Position numbers and translations under genes: made by a program. From an uncultured Oscillospiraceae bacterium (GTDB lineage Bacteria; Bacillota; Clostridia; Oscillospirales; Oscillospiraceae), in assembly GCA_947624465.1 (NCBI GenBank), contig CANQKJ010000140.1, positions 1 through 5,809 of the forward strand: a stretch of 5,809 bases of DNA, written 5' to 3'. The notes under the pieces were generated by a model that was not told where the DNA came from, searched no databases, and was given only the letters and a program-made list of their open reading frames with translations. Shown piece by piece: positions 1-5,809 of this stretch. Every line of letters starts with the position of its first letter. The first letter of the stretch is position 1.

Positions 1-926
1 ATGACAGACATGAAAAGGTCGGCGGTCTCGCTGCTGGCAAGATCGTCGGGGAAGTGGTTTTTCACGTCGGCCTTCTCACTGCCGCCGTAGGGGGGATTCA
101 TCAGGACCACGTCGAACTGGTCGTCCTCGGTGTAGTCCAGCACATCCCGCAGCAGGGAGTTGTCGTGGTACACCTGGGGCACGTCCAGGTCATGGAGCAG
201 CATATTGGTGATGCAGAGCATATAGGGGAACTGCTTTTTCTCCACGCCGTAGACGGACTCGCCGCAGGCTTTCTCGTCGTCGGTGGTCTTGACCTGTTTC
301 CGCAGCTCCTTGAGCCAACTGGTGAGGAACCCGCCGGTGCCGCAGGCGAAGTCCGCCATCTGCTCCCCGATGCGGGGACGGATCATCTGGGCCATGAAGT
401 CGGTGACGGCCCGGGGCGTGTAGAACTCGCCGGCGGACCCGGCGCTCTGCAGCTCCTTCAGGATGGTCTCGTAGATCTCCCCGAAGGCGTGGCTCTCCTC
501 GTAGTCGCTCAGGTCCAGCTCGTCGATGACGTTGATGACCTGGCGCAGCAGGACGCCGTCCTTCATGTAGTTGTTGGCGTCGGCGAAGGTGGTCTGCACG
601 ATGGCCTTTTTGATGGGGGTGGATGCGTCCACTGGCAGCTTTTTCAGCGTGGGAAACAGGGCGTTGTTGACGAAGTTCAGGAGCTGTTCCCCGGTCATGG
701 CCTTGCCGCTCTTGTCATCATGGGCCCAATTCCGCCAACGGCAGGGGTCCGGGATAATGGAGACATAGTCCCCGTCATCCCACTCCCAGTCCTGTTCCTT
801 CGCGTCGTATACTTTCAGAAACAGCAGCCACGCGATCTGCTCGATGCGCTGGGCGTCGCCGTTGATGCCGGCATCGTTGCGCATGATGTCCCGGAGCCGC
901 TTTACAAAGCCGGAAAGATTGCTCAT
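1..926 (-). CDS. hsdM: Type I restriction-modification DNA methyltransferase subunit HsdM, 3' end cut by window edge
   Basis: This is the modification subunit of a type I R-M system. It would transfer a methyl group from S-adenosylmethionine to N6 of adenine at the site chosen by HsdS, and form part of the restriction complex with HsdR. I translated 308 residues by hand from the ATG at 926; the frame stays open to the left edge. Residues about 5-150 look like the helical HsdM N-terminal domain (IAWLLFLKVYD at 31-41). The catalytic domain follows: GEFYTPRAV at 167-174, SAM-binding motif I ADFACGTGGFL at 191-201 (the usual DPACGTGGFL with Phe for Pro), and catalytic NPPY at 277-280. About 180 residues are probably missing, judging from the usual length near 490. 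It starts 3 nt after the hsdR stop, so it is surely cotranscribed. Its GAGG (938-941) sits 11 nt from the ATG, a rather long spacing that suggests translational coupling to hsdR. Confidence 0.95.
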   Translation of the reverse strand, partial: MSNLSGFVKRLRDIMRNDAGINGDAQRIEQIAWLLFLKVYDAKEQDWEWDDGDYVSIIPDPCRWRNWAHDDKSGKAMTGEQLLNFVNNALFPTLKKLPVDASTPIKKAIVQTTFADANNYMKDGVLLRQVINVIDELDLSDYEESHAFGEIYETILKELQSAGSAGEFYTPRAVTDFMAQMIRPRIGEQMADFACGTGGFLTSWLKELRKQVKTTDDEKACGESVYGVEKKQFPYMLCITNMLLHDLDVPQVYHDNSLLRDVLDYTEDDQFDVVLMNPPYGGSEKADVKNHFPDDLASSETADLFMSV

Positions 927-929
927 GTT

Positions 930-3260
930 TTATACTGCCTCGTCTGTATATAATAGATCCTCTAATTCCTTGACCGCCCGAAGGTAGCCGTCCTTGCCGC
1001 CGAAGTACCCGGCGATTTTGGAGGGCTTGCCCATTTTCAGGAAGGGGTCAAGTTTCAGTACCTCGGTTTTCTCGATCTCATAGATGCCGGTGTCCTTGTA
1101 CTTGTCCAGCAGAGCCTCCAGCACCTCACGGGCCGCACCGCTATACCGGCTCAGGAAGTCCCGCTTTTTGACGTTGTTGGCCCGCTCCCGGCGGGTCAGC
1201 GGTTTTTTGTCGAAAGCCACATGGCAGATGAAATCGAAGTCGTCCACGTCGGACATGCCTTGTTCCGCCTTCATCGCCTCCAGGTCGATGCCCCGCTCCC
1301 GGAGCAGATCCCGGATCTCGGCCTTCTTCTGCCCGGCGGTCCACTTCCGAATGAAGTTGTCCAGGGAGGCGTACTCGCCCAGGATGTTCTCTTTGGTGTA
1401 GTCCACGATGCTCTCCTGCCGGAGCAGGCGGCCATTGGCGTCGTAGACCGAGACTGTCTTGTGGATGATCTTCACCGTGCAGCCGTCCCGATCTACAATG
1501 GGCTTTTCTGTAGGAGGACCGGGCGGGGTAACAGGACCGGGGCCCGGTCCGACTGGCGGCTGTGGTGCGCCTCCGGGCGTATAATCGGGGTCGATCTCAA
1601 GCGGACCATCCCAGTCCGGGTCGGCAAAGAGCCGGGTCACGTTGCGGAAGTCCATGACTGTGAAGTGGGTCTTGCCCTCCTTCTCCCTCAGCCGGGTGCC
1701 GCGCCCGATGATCTGCTTGAACTCCGTCATGGAGCCGATCATCTCGTCCAGCGCGATGAGCTTGGTCATCTTGCAGTCGGCCCCGGTGGACAGCAGCTTG
1801 GAGGTCGTGGCGATGACCGGGTATTTTGCGGAAACGGAGATAAAGTAATCCAGCTTGCTCTTGCCGTAATCATCGCTGCCGGTGATACGGACCACATAGT
1901 CCGGGTTTTCCTTGACCATATCCGAGTTGAGGTTGACCAGGGCGATCCGCATCCGCTCTGCCGCGTCCTCGTTGGCGCAGAACACGATAGTTTTTGCCAT
2001 CCTGTCGGTGCTTTTCAGATATTTGGTGATCTCCGCCGCCACTTGCTGAATGCGGTCCTCGATGACGATATTGTAGTCGAAGTCGCTGTTGGTGTAGACG
2101 CGGTCGGGGATCTCGTTACCGAAAATGTCCCGCTGGCCCTTACGGGGCCGCCAGCCATCGGAGATGTCCGTGGTGATATTGATGACCTTGAAGGGGGCCA
2201 GGAACCCGTCCTCAATGCCCTCTTTCAGGCTGTAGGTGTAGACCGGCTCGCCGAAATAGCTCAGGTTGGAGATATACTTGGTCTCTTTGGGCGTCGCGGT
2301 CATGCCGATCTGGGTGGCGCCGGAGAAATACTCCAAAATCCTGCGCCAGCGGCTTTCCTCCTTGGCCGAACCCCGGTGACACTCGTCCACGATGATCAGG
2401 TCAAAGAAATCCGGCGAGAACAGCTCGCTGAAATGCTCCTGATCATCGTCGCCCACCAGCTGCTGGTACAGGGAGAAGTAGACCTGGTGGGAGGTGATGG
2501 TGGTTCTGTCATCCTTCGCCACATTGATTTTATGGGTGACTTTCTCCAGCGGGGCAAAGTCCTGCTGGATGGACTGGTCCACCAGGATGTTGCGGTCAGC
2601 CAGATAGAGGACTTTCCGCTTCATCCCGCTTTGCAAAAGGCGGTAGACGATCTGAAAAGCTGTGTAGGTCTTGCCTGTTCCCGTGGCCATGACCAGCAGG
2701 AGCCGCTGCTGTCCTCTGGCGATGGCGTCTACGGTCCGGTTGATGGCGATGCGCTGGTAGTAGCGGGGCGGGTAGGTAGTCTGGCTGCTGTAATAGGGTT
2801 GGTCAATGATAGCCTCCTGGGTCGGAAGCAGGCCGGACTCCGTTTTATAGCGGGCAATCAGCTCCGATTCGGTGGGGAACTCGCCCAGAGCCAGCATCCG
2901 CTCTTTCCCGGTCAGGAAATCGTGTTCCGCGAAGCCGTCGCCGTTGGAACTGTACGCGAAGGGCAGATCCAGCATTTTGGCATACTCCATCGCCTGCTGA
3001 AGGCCAAAGGAAATGCTGTGGTTGTTGTCCTTGGCCTCAATAATGGCGATAGGGTTATTAGGGCTCAGATACAGAATGTAATCCGCCCGCTTCGGCTTCT
3101 CACGAACCACGAGGTTTCCCTTAAGATTGACTTTGCCATCGGTGATCTGCGTCTCCATCGTGATCTTGCCGATATCCCACTTCGCGGTAATGGCCGGGGT
3201 AATGTACTGGAGCTTGATATCCTCCTCCGTCATGTCCTTTTTCGGTAGAATTGGGTTCAT
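930..3260 (-). CDS. hsdR: Type I restriction enzyme endonuclease/translocase subunit HsdR, EcoEI type
   Basis: This is the restriction subunit: with HsdM and HsdS it binds unmodified sites, pumps DNA using ATP and cleaves at a distance. The protein is 776 aa. The N-terminal nuclease of the PD-(D/E)xK fold shows D60, E75-A-K77 and a QxxxY motif (Q89-Y93). The SF2 helicase motor shows Walker A ATGTGKT at 192-198, DECH at 292-295, motif III TAT at 321-323 and motif VI QIIGRGTRLR at 516-525. A Pro/Gly-rich linker spans about 559-587, and the rest (about 600-776) matches the layout of the EcoEI R C-terminal domain. The length fits that family, which is near 800 aa. I chose the ATG at 3260 because a GAGGGAGG lies 7 nt upstream. 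A GTG at 3323 in the same frame lacks a ribosome binding site and lies only a few nt after the predicted transcription start. All key motifs are intact, so it is probably active. The R-then-M order fits the type IB (EcoAI/EcoEI) families. Confidence 0.96.
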   Translation of the reverse strand: MNPILPKKDMTEEDIKLQYITPAITAKWDIGKITMETQITDGKVNLKGNLVVREKPKRADYILYLSPNNPIAIIEAKDNNHSISFGLQQAMEYAKMLDLPFAYSSNGDGFAEHDFLTGKERMLALGEFPTESELIARYKTESGLLPTQEAIIDQPYYSSQTTYPPRYYQRIAINRTVDAIARGQQRLLLVMATGTGKTYTAFQIVYRLLQSGMKRKVLYLADRNILVDQSIQQDFAPLEKVTHKINVAKDDRTTITSHQVYFSLYQQLVGDDDQEHFSELFSPDFFDLIIVDECHRGSAKEESRWRRILEYFSGATQIGMTATPKETKYISNLSYFGEPVYTYSLKEGIEDGFLAPFKVINITTDISDGWRPRKGQRDIFGNEIPDRVYTNSDFDYNIVIEDRIQQVAAEITKYLKSTDRMAKTIVFCANEDAAERMRIALVNLNSDMVKENPDYVVRITGSDDYGKSKLDYFISVSAKYPVIATTSKLLSTGADCKMTKLIALDEMIGSMTEFKQIIGRGTRLREKEGKTHFTVMDFRNVTRLFADPDWDGPLEIDPDYTPGGAPQPPVGPGPGPVTPPGPPTEKPIVDRDGCTVKIIHKTVSVYDANGRLLRQESIVDYTKENILGEYASLDNFIRKWTAGQKKAEIRDLLRERGIDLEAMKAEQGMSDVDDFDFICHVAFDKKPLTRRERANNVKKRDFLSRYSGAAREVLEALLDKYKDTGIYEIEKTEVLKLDPFLKMGKPSKIAGYFGGKDGYLRAVKELEDLLYTDEAV

Positions 3261-3267
3261 GCGTATA

Positions 3268-3275
3268 CCTCCCTC
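3268..3275 (-). promoter_or_regulatory. Ribosome binding site of hsdR
   Basis: GAGGGAGG on the minus strand, 7 nt before the ATG at 3260. This near-ideal Shine-Dalgarno decides the start codon against the in-frame GTG 63 nt upstream. Confidence 0.85.
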
Positions 3276-3334
3276 GGCTTGTGCATCTGTCCGGGTATCT
3301 CCACGGCTGAAAGCAAATAACACTAACTTTTTTC

Positions 3335-3362
3335 AGTATAGCACAAAATAAGGAATCTTCAA
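3335..3362 (-). promoter_or_regulatory. Predicted sigma-A promoter of the hsdR-hsdM operon
   Basis: On the minus strand the -10 box is TATACT (3340-3335), preceded directly by TGC, which makes it an extended -10. A -35-like TTGAAG lies at 3362-3357 with a 16-nt spacer. Transcription would start near 3328 and give a leader of roughly 67 nt before hsdR. It sits in the only AT-rich gap of the window, between the recombinase pair and the restriction operon, where a promoter is expected. The -35 box overlaps the right arm of the inverted repeat at 3352-3382, so binding of a protein or DNA structure there could affect initiation. No experimental support; the call rests on hexamer match and position. 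Confidence 0.6.
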
Positions 3363-3382
3363 GGAATTCCATCGAAGATTCC
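3352..3382 (-). repeat. 9-bp inverted repeat in the intergenic gap; candidate weak terminator or operator
   Basis: Read on the minus strand, GGAATCTTC (3382-3374) and GAAGATTCC (3360-3352) are perfect reverse complements 13 nt apart, extendable by a G-T pair on the outside. The spacer itself contains the palindrome GGAATTCC (3370-3363). The second arm is followed by TTATTTT, so in RNA this could act as a weak terminator for the recombinase operon, whose last gene ends at 3433. Because the second arm also covers the -35 box of the hsdR promoter, it could instead be an operator. The repeat is certain; its function is not. Confidence 0.6.
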
Positions 3383-3432
3383 CATAAAATCGATTGATCA
3401 GGGCCAGTATTGCGTTATCGACGGCGCATATC

Positions 3433-4707
3433 TTATTCTTTGCTACTCCTGATTTTCTCCATCAAGATCTCATCCACCTCCAGTTCCAACATTTGAATCC
3501 GCTGATACAGAAATAAGCGCCTGGCGTCGAGGACGGGTTTCCTCAACGCCAGGCGCTTCTGGTAATCTTTCAGTTTCCGCTGTTCCTGGGCGGCGGCGTC
3601 GCGGCAGGCCGTCAGCCTGTCCCACACCAGTCCGTCCAGCACTTCCTCATGGATGCGGTGGGAGGGGCAGAACGCCTTTCCGTGCCGCATGTAGCTCTTG
3701 CAGATATACTCCACCCGCCGGCTGCCGTTCCACTCCCGGTTGACGGCCACGAACGGCCCGCCGCAGTCCTGGCAGACCAACAGCCCCGCGTATCGGTGGC
3801 AGAGGCGGTTCCCGGCAGGGTGTCTGGGTTGCCGTTGCTGGACCATGCTTTGCACTCGCTCCCAGTCCGTCCTTGAGACGATAGCGGGGAAGTACCCCTC
3901 ATTCCGGAACTGTTCCGATTCCGGGACGTACCGGGAACGCCGCCCGTTTTTGAATTCCTGCCGGTGGCAGAGCAGTACGCCGGTATAGCTTTCGTCCTGA
4001 AGGATGTTTTTCACGCTGGTGTAAGACCAGAGGAAGCGCCGGACGCCCTGCATGTGCTTGCCGTAGAACTGGGCCTGCAGCTCCGCGGGCGTCCGGCGTC
4101 CCTCTGCGTTCAACGAACGGGCGATAGGCATGAGCCCCATTCCACCGAGGTACATTTGGTAGATGGCCCGGACCGTCTCGGCTGCCTCGGCCACCACTTG
4201 GATCTTGCCGGTGTTTCTGTCCTTCCAGTAGCCGAAAGGCGGGATGATGACCAGTCCTTCCTTCTGCTTCTGCCGGTACCCGGCGCGGATCTTGCTGCCG
4301 ATGTCGCGGGCGTAGTAGTCGTTCATCAGCCCACGGACGCCGATGATCAAGTCGTCGCTCTCATTGAGGGTATCGAGGTGTTCCGTAACGGAGAGGACGC
4401 AGATGTTCCGTTCCCGCAGATAGTCGATGAACAGGGCGGTCTGCGTTTTGTGCCGTCCCAACCGGGACAAGTCCTTGACCACGACCGCATCCAGCGCCCC
4501 ACGCTCCGCCGCCTCAGACAGGCGGCGGAGTCCCGGCCGGGAGAAGGTCATGCCGCTGACGTTGTCGTCGCAGGACTCGCCTATGATAGTGAGTCCACAG
4601 TTCACCGCGAACTCCCGGCAGATGGCCCGCTGGTTTTGCAGGGAGTTCCGCTCCGGGGCGTCGTCGTTAGACAGCCGGTAGTACAGCCACGCCCTCGCTG
4701 CCGTCAT
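3433..4707 (-). CDS. Large serine recombinase (resolvase/invertase family), C-terminally short
   Basis: This 424-aa site-specific recombinase would make a 5'-phosphoserine link to DNA at attachment sites and exchange strands. The resolvase domain (about 5-150) carries R11 and nucleophile S13 in YYRLSNDD, DDNVSGMTFSRPGLRRL at 47-63 and KDLSRLGR at 78-85. The recombinase domain (about 155-290) includes PFGYWKD and ILQDESYTG. A Zn-ribbon uses C312, C315, C336 and C347. The tail then aligns without gaps to the upstream recombinase (RIQMLELEVDEILMEKIR against RIDTLEEEMEAILMERIR) but ends 4-6 residues later, losing about 140 residues of coiled coil and end domain. Relatives are usually 500-570 aa. 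AAAGGAG (4714-4720) lies 6 nt before the ATG. The gene overlaps its upstream partner by 41 nt, so the two are likely made together. It may be a natural short partner or a truncated remnant; the catalytic half looks intact. Confidence 0.93.
   Translation of the reverse strand: MTAARAWLYYRLSNDDAPERNSLQNQRAICREFAVNCGLTIIGESCDDNVSGMTFSRPGLRRLSEAAERGALDAVVVKDLSRLGRHKTQTALFIDYLRERNICVLSVTEHLDTLNESDDLIIGVRGLMNDYYARDIGSKIRAGYRQKQKEGLVIIPPFGYWKDRNTGKIQVVAEAAETVRAIYQMYLGGMGLMPIARSLNAEGRRTPAELQAQFYGKHMQGVRRFLWSYTSVKNILQDESYTGVLLCHRQEFKNGRRSRYVPESEQFRNEGYFPAIVSRTDWERVQSMVQQRQPRHPAGNRLCHRYAGLLVCQDCGGPFVAVNREWNGSRRVEYICKSYMRHGKAFCPSHRIHEEVLDGLVWDRLTACRDAAAQEQRKLKDYQKRLALRKPVLDARRLFLYQRIQMLELEVDEILMEKIRSSKE
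3515..3558 (-). repeat. Strong 44-nt hairpin inside the 3' part of the short recombinase gene
   Basis: AAGCGCCTGGCGT and its perfect reverse complement ACGCCAGGCGCTT occupy 3515-3527 and 3546-3558. Inside them, GAGGA (3529-3533) pairs with TCCTC (3540-3544). The single unpaired step, 3528 with 3545, becomes a G-U wobble in the minus-strand mRNA. The transcript can therefore fold into 19 continuous pairs with a 6-nt loop. It encodes QKRLALRKPVLDARRLFL (residues about 386-400), and the paralogous gene has no such symmetry at the aligned place, although the proteins align there without a gap. After the stem the RNA reads AUUUCUGU, only weakly like a terminator tail. It may be a terminator or attenuator, an RNase III site, or a product of templated mutation. 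Confidence 0.85.
4504..4542. repeat. GC-rich 11-bp inverted repeat abutting a 12-bp palindrome
   Basis: CTCCGCCGCCT (4504-4514) and AGGCGGCGGAG (4520-4530) are perfect reverse complements around a 5-nt loop. The next base begins the 12-bp perfect palindrome TCCCGGCCGGGA (4531-4542). Both lie in the catalytic-domain coding region of the short recombinase, encoding RPGLRRLSEAAERG. That protein segment is of a conserved type in this family, so GC-rich codon choice alone may explain the symmetry. Confidence 0.6.
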
Positions 4708-5809
4708 TGCCTTCTCCTTTCCAGAAGTCCTCCATCAGGATCGCGCCCAACCGATCCCAATCATAGTCCTGCGAACCCCAAGCCTCTGTGATTTCGCCGT
4801 TTTCATAAACCAGCCCGTGGGTCTGGAAAGGCGCTTTGAGGTGGATGTCCACGTCCAGTTTGCCGTCCCGCTCCGCGATATAGATCTTGTCCACCAGCAG
4901 CCGCAGGTTGGCCTCGGAGATGGCCCCCTCGGCCAGGATGCTGTCCATCAGCCTGATGTCCCGGCGGAGGGTGGCCTGGCGTTGTTTCAGCGTGCCCTCC
5001 AGGTTTTCCAGCTCCGCGATCTGCTTTTTGAGGTCGGCGATCTCCGCTTCACGCTTCTGGATCATGCGGTCGTAGCGCTCGGCGTTGGCCTTGTCCCGGA
5101 TGCGCTCCATAAGGATGGCCTCCATTTCTTCTTCCAATGTGTCGATCCGCTCGGTGAGAGATCTTAGCTTGGTATCCACGGAGAATCGTTGAGGGATCCA
5201 GCGGTCGATCAGCTTCTGAAGGCTGTCCCAATTCTGCTGGTACATCCGCTTGGTGTCCCGCAGCTCGTCGATGATGAGTTGATCCAGCAGTTCCTCCCGG
5301 ATGGCGTGGGAGGTACAGTGTTCCCTGCCGTAGCGGTGGTAGGTGTCGCAGATGTACTCCACCCGGTCCCTGCTCTTGAGCCTGATGTGCTTGCCCACGA
5401 AAGTCCTGCCGCAGTCCTCGCATCGCAGCAGGCCGCCGTACCGCAGGAGCTTTTTCCCCGGCGCGGCCCGGGCACGGCCCTCCTTCCGTTGGACCATCAG
5501 CGCCTGTGCCTGCTGCCATATCTCTTTGGTGACGATGGCGGGGACAAAATTCTCATGGCGGAACTGCTCGTCAGGTCCGGTGAAGCGGAAGGTCTTGTTG
5601 ATTTTGTTCCGCTCACTCTTGTGGCAGATCAGTGTGCCGGCGTAGAACTCGTCCTGAAGGATGCGGGACACCATGGTGGCTTCCCAGATATTTTTCTTTC
5701 GGATGCCGTCGCGGTTGCTGGGTTCCCGCTTGCGGAGGAGTGCCAACTGCATCTGGGCGGGAGTCCTGCGGTGTTCCTCGTTCAGCCTTCGGGCGATGGC
5801 CTTGAGGCC
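4667..5809 (-). CDS. Large serine recombinase, 5' part cut by window edge
   Basis: The visible 380 residues are the C-terminal two thirds of a large serine recombinase; the reading frame is open to the right edge, so the Met at 5752 is internal (GLKAIARRLNEEHRRTPAQ precedes it). Aligned to its neighbour, visible residue 1 matches neighbour residue 191, so the catalytic serine domain lies outside and full length would be near 570. Seen here are the end of the recombinase domain (ILQDEFYAGTL at 50-60), a Zn-ribbon with C130, C133, C154 and C165, a coiled coil at about 213-285 (RIDTLEEEMEAILMERIR then heptad-like KKQIAELENLEGTLKQR), and a tail with LLVDKIYIAERDGKLDVDIHL at about 304-324 as in Clostridia transposon-type recombinases. 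In this family the Zn-ribbon binds the attachment site and the coiled coil controls synapsis. The last 41 nt overlap the next recombinase gene. The product is probably functional but activity cannot be judged without the N-terminus. Confidence 0.93.
   Translation of the reverse strand, partial: GLKAIARRLNEEHRRTPAQMQLALLRKREPSNRDGIRKKNIWEATMVSRILQDEFYAGTLICHKSERNKINKTFRFTGPDEQFRHENFVPAIVTKEIWQQAQALMVQRKEGRARAAPGKKLLRYGGLLRCEDCGRTFVGKHIRLKSRDRVEYICDTYHRYGREHCTSHAIREELLDQLIIDELRDTKRMYQQNWDSLQKLIDRWIPQRFSVDTKLRSLTERIDTLEEEMEAILMERIRDKANAERYDRMIQKREAEIADLKKQIAELENLEGTLKQRQATLRRDIRLMDSILAEGAISEANLRLLVDKIYIAERDGKLDVDIHLKAPFQTHGLVYENGEITEAWGSQDYDWDRLGAILMEDFWKGEGNDGSEGVAVLPAV
4714..4720 (-). promoter_or_regulatory. 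Ribosome binding site of the second recombinase, inside the first gene
   Basis: AAAGGAG on the minus strand, 6 nt before the ATG at 4707. It lies within the coding sequence of the upstream recombinase, so the second gene can be translated from the shared mRNA, probably by reinitiation or coupling. Confidence 0.8.

Noticed and set aside
54..953. Plus-strand open frame of 299 codons at the left edge
   Set aside because: It is antisense to hsdM. The minus strand reads an unbroken methylase with the CGTGG and NPPY motifs; only the missing stop at the window edge hides it from simple ORF calling.
1221..3248. Long plus-strand open frame of 675 codons
   Set aside because: It is antisense to hsdR, which has all nuclease and helicase motifs. 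The plus-strand translation is a low-diversity V/L/D/G-rich product with no recognisable motif, typical of antisense frames in GC-rich genes.
3261..3323. Longer HsdR starting at GTG 3323
   Set aside because: No ribosome binding site, only a few nt after the predicted transcription start, and the added residues MLFAFSRGDTRTDAQAEGGI do not look like the conserved HsdR N-terminus.
3121..3372. 83-codon minus-strand frame across the gap and the start of hsdR, considered as a small gene or lost recombinase tail
   Set aside because: It has no ribosome binding site of note, no similarity to the neighbour's coiled coil, and most of it is an out-of-frame reading of hsdR.
3964..4791. Plus-strand open frame of 275 codons
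   Set aside because: Antisense shadow of the second recombinase and of the overlap region; no motif and no ribosome binding site of note.
3992..5663. Shared 15-nt stretch at 3992-4006 and 5649-5663, considered as a direct repeat or attachment site
   Set aside because: Both copies encode the conserved ILQDE segment at the same place in the two paralogous recombinases, so shared ancestry explains them.
1..5809. CRISPR array, tRNA, rRNA or insertion sequence
   Set aside because: Nearly the whole window is accounted for by four minus-strand genes, and I see no spaced repeats, cloverleaf or transposase.

Overview
The window looks like accessory DNA from a fairly GC-rich Firmicute, most likely a gut Clostridia lineage such as Oscillospiraceae. 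This rests on strong AGGAG-type ribosome binding sites, the style of the two large serine recombinases (Zn-ribbon plus coiled-coil, tandem and overlapping), and GC-rich coding DNA with an AT-rich intergenic gap. The organism is an inference; no taxonomic marker is present. Every gene supported here lies on the minus strand, so the biological order runs from the right edge to the left edge.

Right part (3433-5809): two tandem large serine recombinases (LSRs). The first is cut by the right edge and shows its recombinase domain, Zn-ribbon, long coiled coil and C-terminal tail. The second is complete from its own start, has an intact serine catalytic domain and Zn-ribbon, but stops where the coiled coil of its neighbour continues. 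The two genes overlap by 41 nt and are clearly paralogous. The second carries a very strong 44-nt hairpin near its 3' end and a hairpin/palindrome pair in its catalytic-domain coding region.

Middle (3261-3432): a 172-nt AT-rich gap holding a 9-bp inverted repeat, a good extended -10 promoter pointing left, and a strong ribosome binding site for the next gene.

Left part (1-3260): a type I restriction-modification operon. A complete hsdR of the EcoEI type (nuclease, SF2 translocase motor, Pro/Gly linker, C-terminal domain) is followed after 3 nt by the start of hsdM, an N6-adenine methylase cut by the left edge. An hsdS specificity gene is expected beyond the left edge but is not seen.

Taken together, this reads as the recombination module and the defence cargo of an integrative element: the LSR pair would move the DNA, while the restriction system gives phage protection or helps the element persist. 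This resembles the ccr-plus-hsd layout of staphylococcal cassette elements in plan, though not necessarily by descent. The element boundaries and attachment sites cannot be fixed from this window. The individual families are known; the features worth a second look are the truncated recombinase, the perfect hairpin in its gene, and the inverted repeat overlapping the hsdR promoter.
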